Source: Curtobacterium sp. VKM Ac-1393 (GTDB lineage Bacteria > Actinomycetota > Actinomycetes > Actinomycetales > Microbacteriaceae). From it: a stretch of 64,000 bases of DNA. Under the pieces are notes generated by a model, which searched no databases, was not told where the DNA came from, and saw only the letters and a list, made by a program, of their open reading frames with translations. The position numbers and the translations under genes were made by a program. Positions 8,432-19,675 of this stretch are shown here, one piece after another. The first letter of the stretch is position 1. The number at the start of each line of letters is the position of its first letter. Location: positions 186,001 to 250,000 of the forward strand of contig NZ_JADKRW010000007.1 in the NCBI RefSeq assembly GCF_015350995.1, read 5' to 3'.

Positions 8432-8806
8432 TCAGGAGCGTGCGCGGGCGTCGAGGGCGCGGCGCAGGGCCTCGAGGTCGTCGGTGGCGAGCGAGCCGGT
8501 GAACTGCAGCAGCGCTGCTTCACGGTCGGCCGAGGCGGCGAGCGCACTCGACATGAGGGACGCGGTCTGTTCGTCGCGACTGTGCACGGCGCGGAAGCTC
8601 AGCGGAGCGTCGTCGTGCTGCTGCCGCTCCACCTGGCCCTTGCGGCCGAGCCGGTCGAGCACGGTGAGCACCGTGGTCAGCGCCGGCCGGGGCTCCGGGA
8701 AGGCGTCGAGCACCTGGCGTGCGGTGAGCCCGTCGGACGCGGAGCGGAGTGCGTCGAGCACCGCTTGCTCGAGCTGCCCCCTGGGGCGTGATCGCTGTCC
8801 GGCCAT
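8432..8806 (-). CDS. BlaI/MecI-type repressor
   Basis: 124 aa. Penicillinase-repressor winged helix: LEQAVLDALRSASDGLTARQVLDAF, PALTTVLTVLDRLGRKGQVERQ, then a dimerisation tail. It should bind DNA as a dimer and be inactivated by the M56 protease encoded next. TAGAAT (8813-8818, complementary strand) is 6 nt before the ATG, giving a leaderless, probably autoregulated transcript. No beta-lactamase gene is near; targets may lie elsewhere. Confidence 0.9.
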   Translation of the reverse strand: MAGQRSRPRGQLEQAVLDALRSASDGLTARQVLDAFPEPRPALTTVLTVLDRLGRKGQVERQQHDDAPLSFRAVHSRDEQTASLMSSALAASADREAALLQFTGSLATDDLEALRRALDARARS

Positions 8807-8867
8807 CCCCGCATTCTACGAGATGTCGAAGGCCGGCACGCGACACACGTTCGTAACGCGGTCTCGG

Positions 8868-8873
8868 TATGCT
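8868..8873 (+). promoter_or_regulatory. Probable -10 box of the gcv operon
   Basis: TATGCT about 35-40 nt upstream of the first riboswitch aptamer. It is the best -10 candidate between the blaI start and the riboswitch; I do not see a convincing -35. Confidence 0.45.
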
Positions 8874-8907
8874 CGGCGCGGACAACTGAACACACCGGCC
8901 GCTCATC

Positions 8908-9139
8908 CGTCGCGGGAGACGCCGTGCAGTGCCCCTGGGTACGTCGTGCCCTCGGGTACACCGCGCCCCCGGGCGCACGCACGGCACCGAAGGAGCAATC
9001 CCCCCGTCAATCTCTCAGGTCCCACACCGCAGCGGACAGGCCACTCTGAAAAGCAGACGCTCAGTCGTCTCGCCCACGGTGAAAGCCGCCGGACCTCACG
9101 GGCCGCGGTGAAACTCTCAGGCCCATGACAGAGGGGGAG
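8908..9139 (+). ncRNA. Tandem glycine riboswitch
   Basis: Two aptamers are visible in the gcvT leader. The first shows CGCGGGAGAC, then GCACCGAAGGAGCAA and CTCTCAGG; the second shows GGTGAAA, AACTCTCAGGC and the closing GACAGAGGGGGAG. These are the hallmark conserved blocks of glycine riboswitches, which sense glycine and usually switch on glycine cleavage genes. The element ends about 50 nt before gcvT ATG 9191, leaving room for an expression platform. The ATG at 9125 is part of the aptamer and is not the gene start. Confidence 0.92.
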
Positions 9140-9190
9140 TTCCACCCGGCGATCGTCGCCGGGTCCTGCCGATGCCAGGAGAACTCCGCC

Positions 9191-10309
9191 ATGACTCCGA
9201 CGCCACTGCGTTCGTCCCCGCTCGAACCCGCGCACGAAGCCGCCGGTGCGACCTTCACCGACTTCGCCGGGTACCGCATGCCCGTGCGCTACTCGTCCGA
9301 CCTCGCCGAGCACCACGCCGTGCGCCAGTCGGCCGGGGTCTTCGACCTGTCGCACATGGCCGAGATCGGCGTCACCGGTCCGGACGCCGTCGGGTTCCTC
9401 GACCACGCGCTCGCCGGAACGTTCGGTGCGATGCCGCTCGGCCGCGCGAAGTACTCCCTGCTGCTCGCCGAGGACGGCGGGATCCTCGACGACCTCGTGG
9501 TGTACCGCACCGACGACGACGTGTTCCTCGTCGTCGCGAACGCCTCGAACCGCGACGTCGCGGTCGCCGCCCTGTCCGAGCGCACGGACGGCTTCGACGT
9601 GGCGGTGTCGGACGACTCGGACAGCACCGCCCTCGTCGCGATCCAGGGCCCCGCGGCCGCCGGCACGCTCGACGCCCTCGTCGTCGCCGACCGCCTGCAG
9701 CCGGAGAGCCCTCTCGACGACCTCGGCTACTACCGCGCCCTGCACGCCGTGTTCGACGGCTCCGAGGTGCTCGTCGCCCGCACCGGGTACACCGGCGAGG
9801 ACGGCTTCGAGCTGTACAGCGCCCCCGAGGTCGCCCCGGCGATCTGGGACGCCCTGCTCGAGGCCGGCGCCGACCGCGGTGTCGTCCCCGCCGGGCTCGC
9901 GGCGCGCGACACCCTGCGGCTCGAGGCCGGCATGCCGCTCTACGGGCACGAGCTCGACACCGACGTCCGCCCCGCCCAGGCCGGCCTCGGCCGCGTGGTC
10001 GCGAAGACCGGGGACTTCGTCGGCGCGTCCGGTGTCGCACCGTCGGACGACGCCCGCGTGCTCGTCGGGCTCGTCACCGAGGGGCGCCGCGCCCCGCGTG
10101 CCGGCTACGACGTGGTGCACGACGGCACGGTCGTCGGCACCGTCACCTCGGGTGCCCTCTCGCCGACGCTCGGCCATCCCGTTGCGATGGCCTTCGTCGA
10201 CCCCGCGCTCGCTGCCGAGGGACAACTCCTGCACATCGACGTCCGCGGAACGGCCATCCCCAGCACCGTCACCGCGTTCCCCTTCTACCGCCGCCCTGCG
10301 AAAGGCTGA
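9191..10309 (+). CDS. gcvT: Glycine cleavage system T protein (aminomethyltransferase)
   Basis: 372 aa. It transfers the methylene group from aminomethyl-lipoyl-GcvH to tetrahydrofolate, releasing ammonia. Family motifs include [45 protein letters not shown] and the C-terminal [13 protein letters not shown]. The start is ATG 9191, preceded by AGGAG in CCAGGAGAAC. It is the first gene of gcvT-gcvH-gcvP, with gcvH following after a 4-nt gap, and is under glycine riboswitch control. Confidence 0.97.
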   Translation: MTPTPLRSSPLEPAHEAAGATFTDFAGYRMPVRYSSDLAEHHAVRQSAGVFDLSHMAEIGVTGPDAVGFLDHALAGTFGAMPLGRAKYSLLLAEDGGILDDLVVYRTDDDVFLVVANASNRDVAVAALSERTDGFDVAVSDDSDSTALVAIQGPAAAGTLDALVVADRLQPESPLDDLGYYRALHAVFDGSEVLVARTGYTGEDGFELYSAPEVAPAIWDALLEAGADRGVVPAGLAARDTLRLEAGMPLYGHELDTDVRPAQAGLGRVVAKTGDFVGASGVAPSDDARVLVGLVTEGRRAPRAGYDVVHDGTVVGTVTSGALSPTLGHPVAMAFVDPALAAEGQLLHIDVRGTAIPSTVTAFPFYRRPAKG

Positions 10310-10313
10310 TGCC

Positions 10314-10687
10314 ATGACCGACCAGACCACCCTGCAGTACACCGCCGACCACGAGTGGCTCCTCGTCGAGGGCGACACCGTCACCGTCGGCATCACCGAC
10401 CACGCCGCCGAGCAGCTCGGTGACGTCGTCTACGTCGAGCTCCCCGCCGTCGGCACCGCCACCACTGCGGGCGAGCAGATCGGTGAGATCGAGTCGACCA
10501 AGAGCGTCGGTGAGCTCTTCGCGCCGATCGAGGGCGAGGTCGTCGCGGTCAACGACGCCGTGGTCGACGCCCCCGACACCGTCAACCAGGACCCGTTCGG
10601 CACCGGATGGCTCGTCAAGATCAAGGTCGACGGCACCTCGTTCCCCGAGGACCTGATGGACCACGACGCGTACCGGGCGTCCATCGC

Positions 10688-10691
<4 letters not shown>
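10314..10691 (+). CDS. gcvH: Glycine cleavage system H protein
   Basis: 125 aa, the lipoyl carrier that shuttles the aminomethyl group between P, T and L proteins. The lipoylation site is Lys63 in [16 protein letters not shown]; the flanking [16 protein letters not shown] is diagnostic of GcvH. The length is normal. Its TGA overlaps the gcvP start as ATGA, so gcvP is translationally coupled. Confidence 0.97.
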
Positions 10692-13617
<2,926 letters not shown>

Positions 13618-13621
<4 letters not shown>

Positions 13622-15651
13622 CGACCCGCTCCCACCGGCGTGACGGGCAGGTGCTCCGCCCACCACGCGAGGACGTGCTCGAACCGCTGCACACGGTGCC
13701 ACGGCGTGCCGGAGCGGGAGAGCTCGTGGCCCTCGCCCGGGAACACGAGGAACGACGCATCGACGCCCGCCCGCCGGAGGGCCACGAACTGGCGCTGCCC
13801 CTGCTCGATCGGGCAGCGCCAGTCCTGTTCCGAGTGCGCGACCATGAACGGGATCGTGACCTGCGCGGCGTACGTCAGCGGGCTGCGGCGACGCTGCTCC
13901 TCCGGGTCGGCGCCGACGTAGGCGTCGGCGAAGTACCAGCCGATGTCGGAACTGCCGGCGAACGAGTCCCAGGCGTTCACCGCACGCTCGCTCCACGCGG
14001 CGACGAACCGGTCACCGTGGTGGGCGGCGACCCAGCTCGTCATGAAGCCGCCGTACGAGCCGCCCATGATGCCGACGCGCGAGCCGTCGAGGTCGGGGCG
14101 TTCGAGCGCCGCGTCGAGCAGAGCGAGCACGTCGTCGACGTCGACGGTGCCCATCGCCCTGATGACCGCACGGCCGTGGTCGAGCCCGTAGCCACCGGAT
14201 CCGCGCGGGTTGCCGATGACGACGGCGTACCCGGCGCTGGCGTACACCTGTGCTTCGTCGAAGAACGCCCAGGTGTCCTGTCCGAACGGTCCGCCGTGCA
14301 CGACCCGCAGGACGGGGTGCGGGCCGTCGCCCTCGGGCAGGACGACCCAGCCGTGCACCGGTGTGCCGTCGGCCGAGGTGCCGGTGAGCTCCTCGATGCG
14401 GCGGACACCGGGGGCAGATGCCTCGGACCGGAGTGGGGCCGCGTAGTCGGTGAGGACCGTCGGGGCGGTGGCGGTGGCGGTGGCGGCGGCGGCGGTGGCG
14501 GCGTCGTCGTCGGAGGCGGTCAGGTCGACCACGTGCACCTCGCCGGGCGAGTCCGTCGTGGCAGCCGTGGCGACCAGGACGTCCCCGTCGACGTCGAAGC
14601 CCGAGACCACCAGACGGCCGCCGAGGACGACCTCGAGCTCGTCGAGTCCGAGCGGAGCCGTCGTGCCTGCGGGGACACGACGGACGGTGACGGTGCCACG
14701 GTCGAGCACCGCCACCAGGACGTCGTCGCCGTGGCGGACCGGCGTTCCGGAGACGTCGACCGTCTCGCGGGCGGTGACCCGGACCGGATCGGAGCCGGGC
14801 GTCGCGACCCAGAGCCCCTGGGGTTCACCGACCAGGCGTCCGTCGAGGTGTGACGCCCCGACGTAGTGGACGGTACCGTCCGGGGCGATCGCGATCGAGC
14901 TGACCGAGCCCTCGGTCCGGATCGCCAGTGCCATCGTGCCGTCGGTGGCGTCGACGCGGTACAGGTCGTCGTCGTGGGTCTCACGCGCACCGAGGTCTCG
15001 CGGGGCGACGACCAGGAGCGCGCCGCCGTCCGGGTACCAGGCCGGCGCCGAGACGGAGCAGGGGGCACTGGTCAGCGGGGTGTCCACCAGGGCGGCACCG
15101 GGGTCGGTGACGTCGACGACCACGAGCTGCTGCGGCTTGTCGAGCAGGTACCCCGTGCCGTCGACGTGGAAGTCGAGCCTCGAGATGAGTCGCGGCGCCT
15201 CGGCGTCCGCTGCCGGACGACGGTCACCGCCGGGGACCGCCGAGCCGTATCGTCCGGGCTCGGGGAACCGCGCGGTGACGGCGACACGTGTCGAGTCGAG
15301 GGACCAGACCGGCGCACCGGCACCGAGCGGCAGTGCGGTGACGATGCGGGCCTCGCCGCCGTGCACCGGTGCGACGGCGAGCTGCGGGTGTGCGACGCCG
15401 TGGTCGTCGTCGACGGACCGGAGGAAGGCGAGTGAGCGACCGTCCGGGGACAGGGCCGGTGACGAGTCGCGGTCGCCGGACGTCCAGCGGACCGCGCCCT
15501 CGGCGGTAACACGTTCGATGGTGCTGCGGTACGCGTCCTGGTCCAGGTCCGGACGCGAGACCGCGACGAAGGCCGCTCCGCCGTTCCCGGGGTCGCCGCT
15601 GACGGTGGGGGAGGACGGGACGTGGAGGTGGGGGATGTCGTTCGCGAGCAC
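13618..15651 (-). CDS. S9 family (prolyl oligopeptidase-type) serine peptidase
   Basis: 677 aa from GTG 15651. An N-terminal WD40-like beta-propeller ([27 protein letters not shown]) is followed by a C-terminal alpha/beta hydrolase. The nucleophile is in [14 protein letters not shown] and the catalytic His in [20 protein letters not shown] follows the usual Asp region. It resembles acylaminoacyl-peptidase/DPP-like enzymes that trim short peptides; no signal peptide is seen, so it is probably cytosolic. A low-complexity Ala/Thr run (around 14466-14505) interrupts the propeller-hydrolase junction. TAGCGT sits 6 nt before the GTG. Its place next to peptide transporters fits a role in using imported peptides. 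Confidence 0.9.
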
Positions 15652-15829
15652 GGGTCCACGCTACGGCTGTCGGAGGTCAGGAGCACGGGTCCTGAGGAGG
15701 CCTCGGAGCAGGTGTTCCTTGCACAGAACTGTGTCGCAGTGCAACGAATTTCATGCAGATGCAACAAAAGCGCGAGGGCGTTCAGCAAGCGCGCGAATCT
15801 TGCATCTTCTCGCAAGGATCGTGCAAGTT

Positions 15830-15891
15830 GGTTACCGGCTTGTAACCGTTCGCTCCAGGGTTTGGAGGCTGCTGTCCACCTTGCCTACAGT
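15830..15891 (+). promoter_or_regulatory. Promoter and operator-like inverted repeat of the first peptide-transport operon
   Basis: The 305-bp gap 15652-15956 holds no gene. It contains a perfect inverted repeat GGTTAC-N6-GTAACC (15830-15847), then TTGGAG (15862-15867) and TACAGT (15886-15891) with an 18-bp spacer as a plausible -35/-10. Upstream (15750-15830) the DNA is unusually AT-rich for this genome and carries several TGCAA/TTGCA words. The repeat just upstream of -35 could bind an activator or repressor. Confidence 0.5.
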
Positions 15892-15956
15892 GCAGATGTC
15901 AAACGCGCCCGGGCGACACCGCTGTGCCCTGCGCGTCCCATGCACCAGGAGGAACC

Positions 15957-17579
15957 TTGATCAAGAAGCGCGCCGGGCTTGCAGCCCTCGCCGTGCTCGG
16001 GGCCACAGCACTCGCCCTGACCGCCTGCTCCAGCAACAACAGTGGGGGTGGCTCGGGCTCGTCCAACGCCTCCGGCATCGTCACGACCAACGGCAGCGAG
16101 CCGCAGAAGCCGCTGATCCCGTCGAACACCACCGAGACCGGTGGCGGCAAGATCATCGACTCGATCTTCGAGGGCCTCGTCTCGTACGACGCCGACGGCA
16201 AGCCAGTCAACGAGATCGCGAAGAGCATCGACACCGACGACTCGAAGACGTTCGACGTCAAGCTCAACACGGGCTACACGTTCACCAACGGCGAGAAGGT
16301 CACCGCGGAGTCCTTCACCAAGGCCTGGAACTGGGCCGCGCAGAAGACGAACGCCCAGGGCGCCAGCTACTTCTTCGAGAACATCGAGGGCTACAACGCC
16401 GACAAGGACTCGGACCTCACCGGCCTCAAGGTCGTTGACGACGACGAGTTCACCGTCACGCTGAAGTCGGCCCAGTCGGACTTCCCGCTGTCGCTCGGCT
16501 ACTCCGCCTTCGTGCCGCTGCCGTCCGCGTTCTACAAGGACACCAAGGCGTTCGGCGAGAACCCGATCGGCAACGGTCCGTACAAGCTCGACGGCAAGAA
16601 GGCATGGACGCACAACTCGTCCATCAAGCTCGTCACCAACAAGGACTACGAGGGCAAGCGCAAGCCGAAGAACGGTGGTCTGACGATCACGTTCTACGCC
16701 TCGCAGGACACCGCGTACTCCGACGCGCAGGGCGGCAACCTCGACGTCCTCGACGCCGTGCCGGATGCTGCCTTCGCGACGTACAAGTCGGACTTCCCGG
16801 ACTCGAACGTCAACCAGCCGGCCGCCATCTTCCAGGCGATCTACCTGCCGTACTACCTCGACCACTGGAAGGGCGAGGAAGGCCAGCTGCGTCGCGAGGC
16901 CATCTCGATGGCCATCAACCGCAAGCAGATCACCGACAAGATCTTCGACGGCACGCGCACCCCGGCGAAGGACTTCACGTCGCCGGTCATCGCGGGCTGG
17001 AACGACAAGCTCGACGGTTCCGACGTCCTGGACTACGACCAGTCCGAGGCCAAGAAGCTCTGGGCCGAGGCCGACAAGATCTCGAAGTACGACGACACCC
17101 TCACCATCACGTACAACGCCGATGGTGGGCACGAGGCGTGGGTGACCGCGGTCACGAACTCGATCTCGAACACGCTCGGCATCAAGGCCGAGGGCAACGC
17201 GATCCCGACGTTCCAGGAAGCCCTGGACCTGCAGACGAACGACAAGCTCACGGGCGGCAGCCGCACCGGTTGGCAGGCCGACTACCCGTCGCTGTACAAC
17301 TTCCTCGGCCCGACCATGGGTGAGGGCTCGTCGAACAACTACTCGCGGTACGACTCCAAGGAGTACAACGACCTGCTCGCCGAGGGCCGTTCGGCAGCCA
17401 CCGTCGAAGAGGGCAACAAGTCCTTCGACAAGGCCCAGGAGCTCCTGTTCAAGGACCTCCCGGAGATCCCGCTGTGGTACTCGAACGTCACCGGTGTCTG
17501 GAACGCGGACAACGTGTCCAACGTGAAGTTCGGTTGGAACTCGGTGCCGCTGTACTACGACATCGAGGTCAAGAAGTAA
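15957..17579 (+). CDS. Oligopeptide ABC transporter substrate-binding lipoprotein (system 1)
   Basis: 540 aa. The lipoprotein signal ends in LALTAC with Cys24 as the lipidated residue, and the rest is a type 5 (OppA/DppA-like) solute-binding protein (GGKIIDSIFEGLVSYDADGK, LRREAISMAINRKQI, GWQADYPSLYNFL). I chose TTG 15957 because AGGAGG (15947-15952) lies just before it and because an upstream ATG at 15924 would place that ribosome site inside the gene. It captures peptides outside the membrane for the permease/ATPase genes that follow at 17806-21414. An intervening terminator-like hairpin may give it higher expression than the membrane parts. Confidence 0.9.
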   Translation: MIKKRAGLAALAVLGATALALTACSSNNSGGGSGSSNASGIVTTNGSEPQKPLIPSNTTETGGGKIIDSIFEGLVSYDADGKPVNEIAKSIDTDDSKTFDVKLNTGYTFTNGEKVTAESFTKAWNWAAQKTNAQGASYFFENIEGYNADKDSDLTGLKVVDDDEFTVTLKSAQSDFPLSLGYSAFVPLPSAFYKDTKAFGENPIGNGPYKLDGKKAWTHNSSIKLVTNKDYEGKRKPKNGGLTITFYASQDTAYSDAQGGNLDVLDAVPDAAFATYKSDFPDSNVNQPAAIFQAIYLPYYLDHWKGEEGQLRREAISMAINRKQITDKIFDGTRTPAKDFTSPVIAGWNDKLDGSDVLDYDQSEAKKLWAEADKISKYDDTLTITYNADGGHEAWVTAVTNSISNTLGIKAEGNAIPTFQEALDLQTNDKLTGGSRTGWQADYPSLYNFLGPTMGEGSSNNYSRYDSKEYNDLLAEGRSAATVEEGNKSFDKAQELLFKDLPEIPLWYSNVTGVWNADNVSNVKFGWNSVPLYYDIEVKK

Positions 17580-17635
17580 CACCGCTCTCCTCGAGAGCAC
17601 CGCGCGGGCAGGTATCCTGCCTCGCGACCACCGGA

Positions 17636-17672
17636 CGGGGGTTCGGGGACCGCAACGGTCCTCGAACCCCCG
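17636..17672 (+). terminator. Intra-operon hairpin after the binding protein gene
   Basis: CGGGGGTTCG pairs with CGAACCCCCG and the stem continues through GGACCG/CGGTCC with one G-T pair around a CAA loop. It lies in the 226-bp gap between the binding-protein and permease genes; a partial terminator or RNA stabiliser here is a common way to over-express the binding protein. Confidence 0.65.
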
Positions 17673-17805
17673 TACCTCGGCGGTAACACCTTCCCCACCA
17701 CAGCGGGCGCCGCCGCTCGCACCGGACTCCGTGCCGACCCTCGGACCGTCCACCCCTCACCACAATGAACCTGATCGACATCGCTCCGGACCGGGCAGTG
17801 ATCTG

Positions 17806-18735
17806 ATGCTCTGGTACCTCGGCAAGCGCCTCCTGCAACTCATCCCCGTGTTCTTCGGGGCCACGTTCCTCATCTACTTCATGGTGTTCTCGCTGCCCGG
17901 CGACCCCATCGCAGCGCTGTTCGGCGACCGCCAGCCGTCGCCGCAGGTCATCGAGACGCTGCGCCAGCAGTACAACCTGGACAAGCCGTTCATCGTCCAG
18001 TACCTGCTCTGGATCGGCGGCGTCTTCCGCGGCGACCTCGGCGTGACCTACTCCGGTCTGCCGGTCAGCCAGCAGCTCGCCTCGGCGTTCCCGATCACCG
18101 CCCGCCTGGCGATCCTCGCGCTCGTGTTCGAGGCCGTCGCCGGCATCGTCGTCGGCGTCATCGCGGGTCTGCGCAAGGGCAAGCTGTTCGACGCCACCGC
18201 CCTGGTCGTGTCGCTCCTGCTCATCTCGGTGCCGACCTTCGTCGTCGGCTTCCTGCTGCAGTACGTGTTCGGCATCAAGCTCGGGCTGTTCCGGGTCACG
18301 GTGTCCGGCGAGGCCCCCTGGTCCGAGCTCGTCCTGCCCGCCATCGTGCTCGCCTCGGTGTCGTTCGCCTACATCGTGCGCCTCACCCGCGCCAGCGTCG
18401 CCGAGAACACCACGGCGGACTTCGTGCGCACCGCGACCGCGAAGGGCCTGCCCCGTCGTCGGGTGGTCGGCGTGCACATCTTCCGGAACTCGCTCATCCC
18501 CGTGGTGACCTACCTGGGTGTCGACATCGGCAACCTGATGGTCGGCGCGATCGTCACCGAGGGCATCTTCAACATCAACGGTGTCGGTGGCACGGTGTTC
18601 CGCGCCGTCAAGCTCGGCGAAGGCCCGACGGTGGTCTCCTTCGTCGCCGTGATGGTCATCATCTTCATGCTCGCCAACCTCTTGGTCGACCTGCTCTACG
18701 CCGTCCTGGACCCGAGGATCCGCTATGCCAAGTAA
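17806..18735 (+). CDS. Oligopeptide ABC transporter permease, DppB-type (system 1)
   Basis: 309 aa, six predicted membrane helices. MLWYLGKRLLQLIPVFFGATFLIYFMVF is the standard DppB/OppB N-terminus, and the EAA-loop segment DFVRTATAKGLPRRRVVGVHIFRNSLIPV contacts the ATPase. I placed the start at ATG 17806. It overlaps the next permease gene by 11 bp. Together they form the membrane channel for peptides delivered by the lipoprotein at 15957. Confidence 0.92.
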   Translation: MLWYLGKRLLQLIPVFFGATFLIYFMVFSLPGDPIAALFGDRQPSPQVIETLRQQYNLDKPFIVQYLLWIGGVFRGDLGVTYSGLPVSQQLASAFPITARLAILALVFEAVAGIVVGVIAGLRKGKLFDATALVVSLLLISVPTFVVGFLLQYVFGIKLGLFRVTVSGEAPWSELVLPAIVLASVSFAYIVRLTRASVAENTTADFVRTATAKGLPRRRVVGVHIFRNSLIPVVTYLGVDIGNLMVGAIVTEGIFNINGVGGTVFRAVKLGEGPTVVSFVAVMVIIFMLANLLVDLLYAVLDPRIRYAK

Positions 18736-19675
18736 CGCCGCACCCCGTTCGGCGACGCACTTCGTCGCCCCGCTCGAGGAGACCCCGCTCCAAGCGATCG
18801 ACCAGGTCAACGAGGACGAGAAGACCCGTTCCCTGTGGACCGACGCCTGGGAGTCCATGCGGACCCGCCCGACGTTCTGGATCTCCTCGATCCTGATCCT
18901 GTTGATCATCGTCGTCGCGGTCTTCCCCGGGCTCTTCGCCCACGTCGACCCCCGGGCGTCGAACCTCGACAACAGTGACGGCGGACCCGAGGCCGGGCAC
19001 ATCCTGGGCTTCACGCGTCAGGGCTCCGACGTCTACGCCCGCGTGATCTGGGGCGCCCAGAACTCGCTCATCGTCGGCATCGTCGCGACGGTCCTGGTGT
19101 CGTTGGTCGGCATCGTGATCGGCGCACTGGCCGGTTTCTACGGCGGCTGGCTCGACACGATCGTGTCCCGCATCGGCGACATCTTCTTCTCGATCCCCAC
19201 CGTCCTCGGTGCGATCGTGATCATGTCCGTCATCCCCGCGCGGAACGCGATCACCGTGGCGCTCGTGCTCGCGGCGTTCGCGTGGCCGCAGATCGCCCGC
19301 ATCATGCGTGGTGCCGTCCTGAGCGCCAAGCAGGCCGACTACGTGATGGCGTCGGCGGCCCTGGGCGTCAGCCGGTTGAAGACGCTCGTGCGCCACGTCA
19401 TCCCGAACTCGCTGGCTCCGGTCATCGTGGTCGCGACCGTCTCGCTCGGCTCCTTCATCGTGGCCGAGGCGACCCTGTCGTTCCTCGGCATCGGACTGCC
19501 GCCGTCGGCCCTCAGCTGGGGTCTCGACATCGGCACGGCGCAGACGTCGATCCGCACCAACCCGTCGACGATCTTCTGGCCGTCGGCCGCGCTGTCCATC
19601 ACCGTGCTCGCGTTCCTGCTCCTCGGTGACGTGGTGCGCGACGCGCTCGACCCGAAGGCGAGGGCCCGCCGATGA
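18725..19675 (+). CDS. Oligopeptide ABC transporter permease, DppC-type (system 1)
   Basis: 316 aa. A soluble N-terminal segment of about 50 residues precedes six helices; SDVYARVIWGAQNSLIVGIVAT and the EAA loop DYVMASAALGVSRLKTLVRHVIPNS identify a DppC/OppC permease. It starts inside the upstream permease gene (11-bp overlap) and its stop overlaps the ATPase start (ATGA), so expression of the three is coupled. Confidence 0.92.
   Translation: MPSNAAPRSATHFVAPLEETPLQAIDQVNEDEKTRSLWTDAWESMRTRPTFWISSILILLIIVVAVFPGLFAHVDPRASNLDNSDGGPEAGHILGFTRQGSDVYARVIWGAQNSLIVGIVATVLVSLVGIVIGALAGFYGGWLDTIVSRIGDIFFSIPTVLGAIVIMSVIPARNAITVALVLAAFAWPQIARIMRGAVLSAKQADYVMASAALGVSRLKTLVRHVIPNSLAPVIVVATVSLGSFIVAEATLSFLGIGLPPSALSWGLDIGTAQTSIRTNPSTIFWPSAALSITVLAFLLLGDVVRDALDPKARARR

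Noticed and set aside
9125..9190. ATG at 9125 as the gcvT start
   Set aside because: It lies inside the conserved closing block of the glycine riboswitch, and ATG 9191 has an AGGAG site and gives the normal protein length.
15924..15956. ATG at 15924 as the start of the first binding protein
   Set aside because: The added residues do not fit a lipoprotein signal and the AGGAGG site would be inside the gene; TTG 15957 fits better.
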